Below are positions 16,922-25,744 of a stretch of 37,425 bases of DNA, one piece after another. Numbering within the stretch: the first letter of the stretch is position 1; the number at the start of each line of letters is the position of its first letter. The position numbers and the translations under genes were made by a program. The notes under the pieces are model-generated. The model saw nothing but the letters and a program-made list of their open reading frames with translations, made no database searches and was not told the origin of the DNA. Source of the stretch: an uncultured Eubacteriales bacterium (GTDB lineage: Bacteria; Bacillota; Clostridia; Christensenellales; Aristaeellaceae); assembly GCA_900318145.1 (NCBI GenBank), contig ONJM01000032.1:1-37425 (forward strand). Direction: 5' to 3'.

Positions 16922-18451
16922 TTATTCTCCGAGGAAGGCTTTCAGCTGGGCATTGGCTTCGTCGACAATTTTCTGCATGCCGGCGTCTTCCAGCTTGGAA
17001 AGGAGCTCGGGCAGCGCGGTGTCCACGTCGACCGCGCCGGTGCACAGGCTCAGCGCATAAGCTTCCCTTACGTTTGCGACTGCGCCGATTTCAGTTTCCA
17101 GGGGCTTCGTGTCGAAAGCGAAACCGACAATGGGAAGCGTTTTGGCGTTGCCGTAGAAATCGGCGAACTTCTGCTGATAATCCGCGCCCTGGCCTTTCTG
17201 CGGAGGCAGGAGAGTCACATTGCCAAGACCGTTGGTCCAGGGGGAGTAGGTGGCGCGGGCATCCGCGTTGAATTCCACTTCACCTTCAGCGTTCAGGTTG
17301 TAGTGGATGCCTTCCACACCGTAGTTGAGCAGGGTCATCACATAGGGATCTGTGTTAAGCAGGGCGAGGAATTTCATGGCCTCTTCAGGATGACTGCTCT
17401 TGGAGGAAATGGCCATCATGGCGCCCTGGAGGGAAGTGGTGTCGATATAGGGGGTTGCGGTGGTCCAGACATAGTCCAGATCAATGCCGCGCTGAGCGCG
17501 GGTGGTGGCTTCATAACCGTAGGAGTACACTTCAGTGGAGATCAGATAACGAGCCGTATTCTGCGCATTGCGCCAGGTATCGGTGGCTGTTTCGCCGATA
17601 GCAATGGCGGGATCGATATAGCCGGCCAGATAATATTCACGCATCTGCCTGGCGAATTTTTCAAATTCAGGAGTAGCGTACTTGTTGAAAAGTACGTTGC
17701 CGTACGCTCCGGGTGCGGATACGTCCTCCACATTCATGTAATAGCTCAGCAGACTGTTGGCATCGCCGGTCACGATGGGTGTGCCGTTCACGCAGCGCTC
17801 CGCCACCAGGCCTTCAAACACGAAGGGGTAGAATACTTCGCCCTCATGCTCTTTCTCTTCGCCTTCCTTTACTTTGGCGAAGATATCGCCCCATCCGTAG
17901 AAACCGGCGCTTTTCACGTCATCCAAAGTATAGCCGTATTTTTCCAGCAGGGTTACGTTCACGTCCCAGGTGTTCAGGGTGGCAATATCCTTGAATCCGG
18001 GTACGGCATAAATGCCCTTTTCGCCGTCGATACCCTCGGTTTTCGCGCCTTCGATGAGCATAACGGGCAATACGTTATACAGATCCTGGCCGTACTTCTC
18101 CAGCAGGTTATCCTCCGGATCATCCAGACGCACATAAGCGTCTTTTTTAGCGAATTTGGCGTATTCGTTTTTGGTCCAGGAGCAGGTGAAAAGGATATCG
18201 TATTCGTCATTGGCGCTGGTCACATAATCCAGGGCAAGATCATCAAAGTTGCCCCAGGTGCCCCAGGTGGGTTTCAGGGTGACGCCGATTTTCTCGGTCA
18301 GGTAGGCGTTGAGCTTTTCCAGTACGGCGGTGTCATCGGTCACGTTATTGCCTTCGAGCAGCATGGTGATTTCCACGGGGCTGTCCGCCATCGCGGGAAC
18401 CAGGGTCAGCAGCATGACGGCTGCCAGGATGAGAGCAAGGAACTTCTTCAT
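16922..18451 (-). CDS. Extracellular sugar-binding protein of a Lpl-type ABC transporter
   Basis: 509 residues. A clear signal peptide (MKKFLALILAAVMLLTLVPA, cut likely after AMA near residue 22) is followed by a large binding-protein fold of the type found with LplB/LplC permeases. These proteins bring oligosaccharides to the permease pair. There is no Cys near the cleavage site, so the usual lipid anchor is missing. GGAGGT at 18458-18463 supports the start. It is the third gene of the leftward operon. The substrate is unknown; the GlcNAc and cellobiose enzymes on both sides make a beta-linked disaccharide likely. Confidence 0.88.
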   Translation of the reverse strand: MKKFLALILAAVMLLTLVPAMADSPVEITMLLEGNNVTDDTAVLEKLNAYLTEKIGVTLKPTWGTWGNFDDLALDYVTSANDEYDILFTCSWTKNEYAKFAKKDAYVRLDDPEDNLLEKYGQDLYNVLPVMLIEGAKTEGIDGEKGIYAVPGFKDIATLNTWDVNVTLLEKYGYTLDDVKSAGFYGWGDIFAKVKEGEEKEHEGEVFYPFVFEGLVAERCVNGTPIVTGDANSLLSYYMNVEDVSAPGAYGNVLFNKYATPEFEKFARQMREYYLAGYIDPAIAIGETATDTWRNAQNTARYLISTEVYSYGYEATTRAQRGIDLDYVWTTATPYIDTTSLQGAMMAISSKSSHPEEAMKFLALLNTDPYVMTLLNYGVEGIHYNLNAEGEVEFNADARATYSPWTNGLGNVTLLPPQKGQGADYQQKFADFYGNAKTLPIVGFAFDTKPLETEIGAVANVREAYALSLCTGAVDVDTALPELLSKLEDAGMQKIVDEANAQLKAFLGE

Positions 18452-18490
18452 GGGAATACCTCCATTATAAAATATTGATGTATTTGCAAG

Positions 18491-18512
18491 CAGCGGTTTG
18501 AGACCCCCGCTG
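18491..18512 (-). other. Hairpin between permease and binding-protein genes
   Basis: CAGCGG (18491-18496) and CCGCTG (18507-18512) form a 6-bp stem with a 10-base loop in the 64-base gap of the leftward operon. It could protect mRNA ends and raise the level of the binding protein relative to the permeases, as is common in such operons. There is no T run, so it is not a terminator. Confidence 0.45.
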
Positions 18513-18515
18513 TTC

Positions 18516-19445
18516 TTACCCCTTTACGCTGCCGATCGTCAGGCCGGCCACCACGTAGCGCTGGAAGAAAGGATACGCGCAGGCGATCGGCAGTACGATG
18601 AAGACGACGACGGCCATGCGCATGGTCTGGCTGGGAAGGTTGCGGATGGCGTCAGCTCCGGACGCACCGATCATGCTGGAATTACGTGCCAGGAATTCAG
18701 CGTTGCGCTGCATTTCCATCAGAAGATACTGCAGGGGATACAGCTTGCGGTCCGTCACGTAGAGGAGGCACAGGAACCATTCGTTCCAGTAACCCAGGGC
18801 GGTGAGCAGTGCTACCGTGGCGATACCGGGCTTCATAATGGGCAGTACGACGCGCACAAGCGTGGTGTATTCTCCGCTCCCGTCGATGGTGGCTGCCTCG
18901 ATCAGGTCGAAAGGTACGGTGGTCTGAAAAAAGGTGCGCATGATGATAATGTAGAAAGGACTGACCAGCATTGGGACAATCAGGGCATAAAAATTATTGC
19001 TCATTCCCAGCAGATCCTTGCACACGATGTAGGTGGGGATCAGGCCGCCGCCGAAGATCATCGTGAAGAAACTGAAGAAGCTGAAAAAGCCGCGGTATTT
19101 ATAATCCTTGCGGTACAGCGGGTATGCATACAGGATGCACATGGCAACACTGACCACTGTGCCGACGACGGTAATGAAGAAACTGTTGAAGTAGCTGCGC
19201 CACAGGGCATCACCCAGCTTCAGCACCTGCTCGTATGCCGCAAGGGACCATGACTGCGGCAGGAACGAATAGCCAATTCTCCGGATGCTGTCTTCCGATG
19301 AAAATGAGATGATGATGACAAAGACAAAGGGAATGATGCAGGCAAGGGCAAAGATTCCCAGGACGATGTGGAAAACGGCCTCGGTTTTGCGGCTTACCAT
19401 ATTCAGGCGGAAGGTGCCCGGCGCTTTCTTTACTGCGGTCGTCAT
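18516..19445 (-). CDS. Carbohydrate ABC transporter permease (LplC/YtcP type)
   Basis: 309 residues with about six membrane segments. The ATG at 19445 is chosen because GGAGG (19455-19459 region) precedes it; the open frame continues upstream into the other permease gene. The ATPase-contacting EAA loop is clear: EAATIDGSGEYTTLVRVVLP. It belongs to the second permease type of Lpl systems and pairs with the gene at 19462. No ATPase gene is nearby, so a shared MsmK-like ATPase encoded elsewhere is probable. Confidence 0.92.
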   Translation of the reverse strand: MTTAVKKAPGTFRLNMVSRKTEAVFHIVLGIFALACIIPFVFVIIISFSSEDSIRRIGYSFLPQSWSLAAYEQVLKLGDALWRSYFNSFFITVVGTVVSVAMCILYAYPLYRKDYKYRGFFSFFSFFTMIFGGGLIPTYIVCKDLLGMSNNFYALIVPMLVSPFYIIIMRTFFQTTVPFDLIEAATIDGSGEYTTLVRVVLPIMKPGIATVALLTALGYWNEWFLCLLYVTDRKLYPLQYLLMEMQRNAEFLARNSSMIGASGADAIRNLPSQTMRMAVVVFIVLPIACAYPFFQRYVVAGLTIGSVKG

Positions 19446-19461
19446 GATGCTTCCCTCCTTC

Positions 19462-20439
19462 TCAGAACAGGCTGCTGTCAGGATCCAGCCGGCGGACAAT
19501 CCCGTTTGCGGCCATGATGCAGATGAAGCCGACCAGATTCTGCAGGAAGCCGGCGGCGGTGCTCATACCGACATTGCCGGTGGATGTGTAGGCGCGGTAT
19601 ACATAGGTATCCACGACCTGGGTAACGGGGAACAGCGGCGCGGAGTTCATCGGGACAGACCAGAACAGGCCGAAATCGGCGTTGAAGATTTTGCCGACAT
19701 TCATGATGAGCAGAATAATAATCATGGGTTTCAGGTGCGGCAGGGTCACATGGGTCATCTGCTGCCATTTTGTCGCTCCGTCTACAGCGGCCGCCTCATA
19801 CTGGGTGCGGTCGATACCGGTGATGGCGGAAAGATACAGCACTGTGGAATATCCGGTATTCTTCCATATGGAACAGATGGTGAGAATGTATGGCCAGTAC
19901 GCGGGAGTGTTGTACCAGTCGATCGCGTTGCCGCCGGCAGCCCTTTGAGCCCGTGAAATCATGCCGTTGGTGGGGTCCAGGAAAGCGAAGAGAAAGTAAG
20001 CAACCACAACCCAGCTGAGGAAATAGGGAAAAAACATCATGGTCTGGTACGTCTTGGCAAGGAACTTTTTCGTCAGTTCGCTCATCAGGATAGCGAACGT
20101 TACCGAAATAAGCAATCCCAGCACAATCCACAGCGCGTTGTAGCCGATGGTGTTGCGGATCATGGCCACGCTTTCGCCGGTGAACAGGAAGTTAAAGTTC
20201 TTAAGGCCAATCCATGGGCTTTTGAAAAGATTGGCGGGGAAAGGCAGCTTGCGTGTCGGCAGCCTGTAATCCAGGAAAGAGAGCGAAATACCGAACATTG
20301 GCAGATACCGGATCAGCAGCAGCCAGATTGTTGCGGGAAGCATCATGGTCGTCAGCCAGATTGTCTTTTTGCGCGGGGCAAATGTGCCGCGGCGGAGACG
20401 GGATCCGGCCGGGCTGGCCTTGGCTTTCATCAGGGTCAT
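19462..20439 (-). CDS. Carbohydrate ABC transporter permease (LplB/YteP type)
   Basis: 325 residues, six membrane segments after a basic N-terminal tail. Typical features are the early motif RYLPMFGISLSFLDYR and the EAA loop YEAAAVDGATKWQQMTHVTLP. First gene of the leftward transporter operon. The start at 20439 has AAGGAGG 11 bases away. It lies 16 bases upstream of the partner permease gene. Substrate is inferred from neighbours only. Confidence 0.92.
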   Translation of the reverse strand: MTLMKAKASPAGSRLRRGTFAPRKKTIWLTTMMLPATIWLLLIRYLPMFGISLSFLDYRLPTRKLPFPANLFKSPWIGLKNFNFLFTGESVAMIRNTIGYNALWIVLGLLISVTFAILMSELTKKFLAKTYQTMMFFPYFLSWVVVAYFLFAFLDPTNGMISRAQRAAGGNAIDWYNTPAYWPYILTICSIWKNTGYSTVLYLSAITGIDRTQYEAAAVDGATKWQQMTHVTLPHLKPMIIILLIMNVGKIFNADFGLFWSVPMNSAPLFPVTQVVDTYVYRAYTSTGNVGMSTAAGFLQNLVGFICIMAANGIVRRLDPDSSLF

Positions 20440-20484
20440 GGAATGAGCCGCCTCCTTTTTTATTTTGTCCTATCTGGTGATCAA

Positions 20485-20514
20485 ATTCTACAAAACATAC
20501 ATGCGCTGTGTCAT
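20485..20514 (-). promoter_or_regulatory. Promoter of the ABC transporter operon
   Basis: On the minus strand: ATGACA (20514-20509), an 18-base spacer and TAGAAT (20490-20485), 46 bases before the permease ATG. It lies in the 205-base divergent region shared with nagA, where a common regulator could act on both operons. Confidence 0.6.
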
Positions 20515-20576
20515 TATCTCCTGTTGTGAATTCTTGCCTCCGGTTGTCCTGTTGGCCGGCGGAAGACAAATTACGG

Positions 20577-20605
20577 TTGAAAAGAACCGGAAACTGCGGT
20601 ACGCT
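20577..20605 (+). promoter_or_regulatory. Possible promoter of nagA
   Basis: TTGAAA (20577-20582), 17-base spacer, TACGCT (20600-20605), which keeps only the key T, A and T positions of a -10 box. The weak -10 would suit activation by a regulator such as the YesN-like protein at 28702. Confidence 0.45.
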
Positions 20606-20644
20606 ATGAACCGAAGGAAACAACCAAAGACGGGAGCGCTGCAC

Positions 20645-21778
20645 ATGCTGATCCGAAATGCCGCGGTATATAATGGAAACGAATTTGTCCGCGTCCTGGA
20701 CGTCCGCGTCCGGGACGGAAAAATAGCCGAAACCGGCACAGGCCTGCGCCCGGAACCGGGAGAGAGGACCGCGGACCTGGAAGGCGATTTCCTGCTGCCT
20801 GGCTTTGTGGACGTGCATATCCATGCCTTCGGCGGGCACGACACCATGCAGGGCGAAGCGGCGGTCCGGGCCATGAGCAGGGAACTGCTCCGGCTGGGCG
20901 TGGCCGCGTTCTGCCCGACGACGATGAGCGCGGATCCGGAGGAGACGCTCCGGGCGGTCCGGGGGATCCGGGCCGTGATGGACCGGCCGGAACCCGCGGG
21001 GGCCCGGGTGCTCGGGGCGCACATGGAAGCTCCGTTCCTGCAGGAGAGCAAGGCGGGAGCCCAGCGGAAGGAATACTTTACGGATCCGTCCATGGAAGCG
21101 CTGGAGAAACTGACCGGCGGGGATACCGCCGCGGTGAGGCTGATTACTGTGGCGCCGGAAAGGAACGGCAGCGAGGCCTTCATCCGGCAGGCGTCGGCGG
21201 CCGGAATCCATGTTTCCGTCGGCCATACCGCGGCGACGGCGGAACAGACGCACCTGGCCGCGGACTGGGGCGCGGATCACGTGACCCATACCTTCAACGC
21301 GCAGACGCCGCTGCATCACCGGGCGCCGGGCGTTCCGGGGGCTGCCCTGACGGACAGCCGGCTGTACTGCGAAATGATCTGCGACGGAATTCACCTCCAC
21401 CGGGACACTGTGCGCCTGCTGGCCCGGTGCAAAGGGCCGGAACGGGCGGTGGCAGTCACGGACGCGATGGAGGCCGCGGGCCTTCCGGACGGCGAATACG
21501 CGCTGGGCGGGCAGAAGGTGACCGTCCGGAACGGCGAGGCCCGGCTGGCGGACGGAACGCTGGCGGGCTCTGTGCTGACAATGCCCGGAGCGCTGGAAAA
21601 CCTGATCCGCCTTTTCGGGATCCGTCCGGAGGAGGCGTGCGCCATGTGCACCTGTACGCCGGCGGATTCCGTGGGGGAGGCGCTGGCAGGAAGAATCATC
21701 CCGGGCGCTCCGGCCGTACTGACGCGCTGGAGCCGGGACTGGCGGATGACCGGCGTGCTGACGGAAACGGCGGAATAA
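20645..21778 (+). CDS. nagA: N-acetylglucosamine-6-phosphate deacetylase
   Basis: 377 residues from the ATG at 20645 (GGGAG at 20632-20636); the frame is open further upstream but family homology starts here. It converts GlcNAc-6-P to GlcN-6-P and acetate in the cytosol. Amidohydrolase marks are HIHAFGGHD (His58, His60), the metal Glu in AHMEAPF, GHTAAT and HTFNAQTPLHHR, and the catalytic Asp in VTDAMEAAG. First gene of a rightward set with chitobiose phosphorylase and a phosphomutase, which together make a complete route from chitobiose to GlcN-6-P. No nagB is in the window. Confidence 0.93.
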   Translation: MLIRNAAVYNGNEFVRVLDVRVRDGKIAETGTGLRPEPGERTADLEGDFLLPGFVDVHIHAFGGHDTMQGEAAVRAMSRELLRLGVAAFCPTTMSADPEETLRAVRGIRAVMDRPEPAGARVLGAHMEAPFLQESKAGAQRKEYFTDPSMEALEKLTGGDTAAVRLITVAPERNGSEAFIRQASAAGIHVSVGHTAATAEQTHLAADWGADHVTHTFNAQTPLHHRAPGVPGAALTDSRLYCEMICDGIHLHRDTVRLLARCKGPERAVAVTDAMEAAGLPDGEYALGGQKVTVRNGEARLADGTLAGSVLTMPGALENLIRLFGIRPEEACAMCTCTPADSVGEALAGRIIPGAPAVLTRWSRDWRMTGVLTETAE

Positions 21779-21842
21779 ACAGAATGCCAAAGAGAGGCAA
21801 GAAAAAGCAAGAACGTTCCTGTGATCCCGGATTGCCGGCTGA

Positions 21843-21848
21843 TATAAT
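21843..21848 (+). promoter_or_regulatory. Possible internal promoter before the chitobiose phosphorylase gene
   Basis: A perfect TATAAT lies in the 100-base gap after nagA, with no good -35 at the usual distance. It may be an activator-dependent promoter or chance. TGAGGAG (21864-21870) follows as the ribosome-binding site. Confidence 0.35.
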
Positions 21849-21878
21849 AAAACCGACAAAACCTGAGGAGATGTGAAT

Positions 21879-24272
21879 ATGCGTTACGGTTTCTTCGATG
21901 ATCAGGCGCGTGAATACGTGATCGACCGGGTGGACGTTCCCCAGTCGATGACAAACTATCTGGGTACGCAGCGGATGGGGACCGTGATCTCCCACTGCGC
22001 CGGAGGGTACTCCTGGCTGGACAGCCCGCAGCATCACCGGATCACCCGCTTCCGGCCCAACGGCGTGCCGATGGACTGGCCGGGGCATTATGTGTATCTG
22101 CGGGATGACGAAAGCGGGAAATACTGGTCCCTGAGCTGGCAGCCCACCGGGCTTCCCCTGGACAAGGCAAAATATGAAGCGCGCCACGGCATGAGCTATT
22201 CCCGCTTCCGGTGCGAAACGGAGGGAATCCGGGGAGAGCAGACGCTGTTTATTCCCCGCGAGGACGGGGACGAGGATCCCGTGGAGATCTTTGACGTGAG
22301 GGTCCGCAACGAATCGGACCGGACAAGAGCCCTGAGCGTGTTCGGCTATGTGGAATTTTCTTTCCATGAAATCGATATGGACAACCAGAATTTCCAGATG
22401 AGCCTGTATGCCGCCGGATCCCATTATCAGGAGAACGCGGTGCTGTGCGAGCTGCATTACGAGCCGGGCGCCTGGCAGTTTTTTGCCGGGGACTTTGTGC
22501 CGGACGGATTCGACGGCGTGCGGGAAGCGTTCATCGGGCCTTACCGTACGGAGCGGAATCCGCTGGGCGTGGCGGAAGGGAAGCTGGGCGGCTCCCTGGA
22601 ACTGGGCGGAAATCCCTGCGGCGCGCTGCAGAAGAAGATAACGCTCCGGCCGGGAGAGGAAGCCCGGGTGCTCTTCTACCTGGGAACCGGCAGCGGGGAA
22701 GCCGCGCGGAAGGTACGGGAACGGTATGATACAGCCGGGACGGACCGCGCCTTCGCGGAACTGCGCAGGTTCTGGGGCGAAAAGCTCGGCATGCTGCAGA
22801 TTTCGACGCCGCATGAAAACATGAACCGGTCCCTGAACATCTGGAACCTGTATCAGAGCGAGATCAACGTGCTGTTTTCCCGTTTCTCCTCCTTCATTGA
22901 AGTCGGAGGCCGGACCGGCCTCGGATACAGGGACACGGCGCAGGACGCCATGTGTATTCCGCACGCGGAACCGGACATGTGCCTGAAACGGATCCGGCAG
23001 CTGCTGCACGGGCAGATGCGCATGGGATACGGCCTGCACCTGTTTGATCCGGCAGTACTGGAACAGGGGGAGGAGGACGGTTTCAGATCGCCCACGGTGA
23101 TTCCGGAAACGGACCGGAAAAGCATGCTGCACGGTCTCCGGGACGCCTGCGCGGACGACGCCCTGTGGCTGATCCCGGCAATTGTCGAAAACGTGCGGGA
23201 AAGCGGACGCACGGATTTCCTTGACGAGGTGATTCCTTTCGCGGACGAGGGCCGCGGCACCGTATGGGAACATATGAAGGCGGCGCTGGACTTCTCCTAC
23301 GCGCAGACGGGCGCTCACGGCGTGACAAAGGGCCTGCGGGCGGACTGGAACGACTGCCTGAACCTTGGCGGCGGGGAAAGCGCGATGGTCGCCTTCCTGC
23401 TGGTCTGGGCGACAAACCATTTCCTGGACGCCGCCCGGGCGCTGGGCCGGACGGAAGACGCGGAAAAGTACGCGAAACTGAAGAAAGCCATGGAGGAAAC
23501 CTGCCGGAAGGAACTGTGGGACGGCGAATGGTTCCTGCGGGGATTCACGGCGGACGGCCGGGCGATCGGATCCCGGGAAGCCCGGGAAGGCAAGGTGCAT
23601 ATGGAAAGCAATACCTGGGCGGTCATCAGCGGGGCGGCGACCCGGGAACAGGGGTTTTCCTGCATGGACGCGGTGGACGAATGGCTGTACACCCCCTGGG
23701 GTCTGATGCTGAACGCGCCGTCCTTTGTGACGCTGGACGACAGTATCGGATTTGTGACCCGGGTATACCCGGGGGTCAAGGAAAACGGAGCGATCTTCAG
23801 CCATCCGAATCCCTGGGCCTGGGTGGCGGAATGCATGCTGGGCCGCGGAAGCAGGGCGATGAAATTCTACGACGCGCTGCTGCCGGAAAACCAGAATGAC
23901 AAAATGGAAATCCGGCAGGCGGAACCGTACACCTACTGCCAGTTCATCATGGGCCGGGACCATACGGCCTTCGGCAGGGCCAGGCATCCCTTCATGACCG
24001 GATCCTCCGGATGGGCCTATTACGCGGCAACGCGGTATATGCTCGGCATCCGGCCCGGGTTTGAAACGCTGACGGTTGATCCGTGCATTCCGGCTGAATG
24101 GGACGGATTTGAAGCTGTCCGGAAGTGGCGCGGGGCGGAATACCGGATTTCAGTCCGGAATCCGGATCACGTGGAAAAGGGTGTCAGGAAGATTCGCGTG
24201 GACGGCGCGGAAACGGCGGAGATCCCCGCTTTCGGCAGCGGAGTTCACAGCGTGGAAGTTCTCATGGGCTGA
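21879..24272 (+). CDS. chbP: N,N'-diacetylchitobiose phosphorylase (GH94)
   Basis: 797 residues from the ATG at 21879; a GTG at 21873 is too close to TGAGGAG. It splits (GlcNAc)2 with phosphate to GlcNAc and GlcNAc-1-P. From recall, the sequence resembles Vibrio chitobiose phosphorylase along its whole length: [39 protein letters not shown] (general acid in DWND, 489-492), GVKENGAIFSHPNPWAWVAE and AEPYTYCQFIMGRDH. It differs from the cellobiose-type enzyme at 14396 in these same places. It is cytosolic with no signal peptide. nagA upstream and a phosphohexomutase downstream support the GlcNAc assignment. Activity on related N-acetyl disaccharides cannot be excluded. Confidence 0.9.
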   Translation: MRYGFFDDQAREYVIDRVDVPQSMTNYLGTQRMGTVISHCAGGYSWLDSPQHHRITRFRPNGVPMDWPGHYVYLRDDESGKYWSLSWQPTGLPLDKAKYEARHGMSYSRFRCETEGIRGEQTLFIPREDGDEDPVEIFDVRVRNESDRTRALSVFGYVEFSFHEIDMDNQNFQMSLYAAGSHYQENAVLCELHYEPGAWQFFAGDFVPDGFDGVREAFIGPYRTERNPLGVAEGKLGGSLELGGNPCGALQKKITLRPGEEARVLFYLGTGSGEAARKVRERYDTAGTDRAFAELRRFWGEKLGMLQISTPHENMNRSLNIWNLYQSEINVLFSRFSSFIEVGGRTGLGYRDTAQDAMCIPHAEPDMCLKRIRQLLHGQMRMGYGLHLFDPAVLEQGEEDGFRSPTVIPETDRKSMLHGLRDACADDALWLIPAIVENVRESGRTDFLDEVIPFADEGRGTVWEHMKAALDFSYAQTGAHGVTKGLRADWNDCLNLGGGESAMVAFLLVWATNHFLDAARALGRTEDAEKYAKLKKAMEETCRKELWDGEWFLRGFTADGRAIGSREAREGKVHMESNTWAVISGAATREQGFSCMDAVDEWLYTPWGLMLNAPSFVTLDDSIGFVTRVYPGVKENGAIFSHPNPWAWVAECMLGRGSRAMKFYDALLPENQNDKMEIRQAEPYTYCQFIMGRDHTAFGRARHPFMTGSSGWAYYAATRYMLGIRPGFETLTVDPCIPAEWDGFEAVRKWRGAEYRISVRNPDHVEKGVRKIRVDGAETAEIPAFGSGVHSVEVLMG

Positions 24273-24292
24273 ACCGGAGGGAGGAAACGGAT

Positions 24293-25714
24293 ATGATTCA
24301 GTTTGGCACAGGCGGCTGGAGAGCCGTCATCGGAGACGGATTTACCCGGGAAAATATCCGGCGGATTGCGGCGGCGCTCGCGCGGAGAATGGTCCGCGAA
24401 AACTGCGCGGAACAGGGCATCTGCGCGGGGTATGACCGGCGTTTTCTGAGCCGGGAAGCCCTGATCTGGTTCTGCGAGGTGCTGGCCGGGGAAGGCGTGA
24501 AGGTCCGGTTCGTCAATATGTCCTGTCCCACGCCGCAGGTTATGTACACCGTGAAGCATCTCGGACTGCCCTACGGCGCCATGGTCACGGCCAGCCACAA
24601 CCCGGCCATCTGGAACGGAATCAAACTGTTCACCGCCGGGGGAAGGGACGCGGCGGAAAACTATACCCGGGAGATCCAGGACGAAGCCAACGCGATTGAC
24701 GGGGCAGGGATCCGGTCCGTTTCTTTCGAACAGGCGCTGGCGGAAGGAAAAATCGTGGTGATCGATCCGCGGGACGACTATCTGGACTCCATTCTCCGGC
24801 AGCTGGATACGGACGCGATCCGGAAACGCCGGCTCCGGATCGTGCTGGACCCCATGTTCGGCGTGAGCCTGACCGGGCTGCAGACGATTCTCTACACAGC
24901 CCGGTGCGATATCGACGTGATCAACGACCGGCACGACGCGTTTTTCGGCCGGCACCTTCCGGCGCCGAACCCGGACACGCTGGTGGACCTTCAGTACGCG
25001 GTGAAGGAACACCGGGCGGACGTGGGAATCGCCACGGACGGCGACGCGGACCGGCTCGGGATCATCGACGAAAAAGGGCGTTATGTGACAGCGAACGAAA
25101 CGCTGGCGCTGCTGTACTATTATCTGATGGAATATAAAGGCTGGCGGGGCGCCGCGGTGCGGAACATCGCGACGACGCACCTGCTGGACCGGATCGCCGC
25201 TGCCTACGGGCAGGAATGCGTGGAGGTGCCGGTGGGCTTCAAACATATTTCGGCAGGCATGGAGGAATATGACGCGCTGATCGGCGGGGAATCCTCCGGC
25301 GGCCTGACGGTCCGGGGACATATTTCCGGCAAGGACGGCCTGTATGCCGCGAGCCTGCTGGTGGAAATGCTCAGCGTTACGGGGAAAAAGATGAGCGAAC
25401 TCGGATACGAAGTGTTTTCCCGGTTCGGGGAACTGCATTCGGCGGAATATGACTGGCCGCTGACACCGGAGAAAAAGGAAGAGATTTTCCGGCTCGTCAT
25501 GACGGAGAAGCGGCTGCCGGATCTCGGCCGCAAGGTGGAGAAAGTCAGTTATATGGATGGATGCAAGGTCTACCTGGACGGCGGATGGGTCATCGTCCGG
25601 TTCTCCGGAACCGAGCCGCGCGTCCGGATTTTCGCGGAGGCCGAAACGGAAAAGGCGGCCCGGGAGCTTGTGGAAATCATGGCCCGGCATACCGGACTGG
25701 CCTGGGAGGCCTGA
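24293..25714 (+). CDS. Phosphohexomutase, probably acting on GlcNAc-1-P
   Basis: 473 residues from the ATG at 24293 (GGAGGGAGG upstream); the open frame before that lies inside the previous gene. Alpha-D-phosphohexomutase superfamily: phosphoserine loop TASHNPAIWNGIK (Ser101), metal loop DGDADRLG, sugar loop GGESSGG and phosphate loop RFSGTEPRVR. Members interconvert hexose-1-P and hexose-6-P. The sequence resembles bacterial phosphoglucomutase/phosphomannomutase; its place 20 bases after the chitobiose phosphorylase gene suggests it turns GlcNAc-1-P into GlcNAc-6-P for NagA, as in the Vibrio pathway. It could also serve Glc-1-P from the cellobiose enzyme. Confidence 0.87.
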   Translation: MIQFGTGGWRAVIGDGFTRENIRRIAAALARRMVRENCAEQGICAGYDRRFLSREALIWFCEVLAGEGVKVRFVNMSCPTPQVMYTVKHLGLPYGAMVTASHNPAIWNGIKLFTAGGRDAAENYTREIQDEANAIDGAGIRSVSFEQALAEGKIVVIDPRDDYLDSILRQLDTDAIRKRRLRIVLDPMFGVSLTGLQTILYTARCDIDVINDRHDAFFGRHLPAPNPDTLVDLQYAVKEHRADVGIATDGDADRLGIIDEKGRYVTANETLALLYYYLMEYKGWRGAAVRNIATTHLLDRIAAAYGQECVEVPVGFKHISAGMEEYDALIGGESSGGLTVRGHISGKDGLYAASLLVEMLSVTGKKMSELGYEVFSRFGELHSAEYDWPLTPEKKEEIFRLVMTEKRLPDLGRKVEKVSYMDGCKVYLDGGWVIVRFSGTEPRVRIFAEAETEKAARELVEIMARHTGLAWEA

Positions 25715-25744
25715 GGAAGAAACAGGGAAGGAACGGACGGAAGC

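Noticed and set aside
18464-18469. Perfect TATAAT on the minus strand before the 16922-18451 gene
   Set aside because: It touches the ribosome-binding site GGAGGT; a start of transcription there would remove the leader needed for translation, and no -35 fits.
21696-23987. Minus-strand open frame of 763 codons opposite nagA end and chitobiose phosphorylase
   Set aside because: Antisense shadow; the plus-strand protein is a full-length GH94 enzyme.
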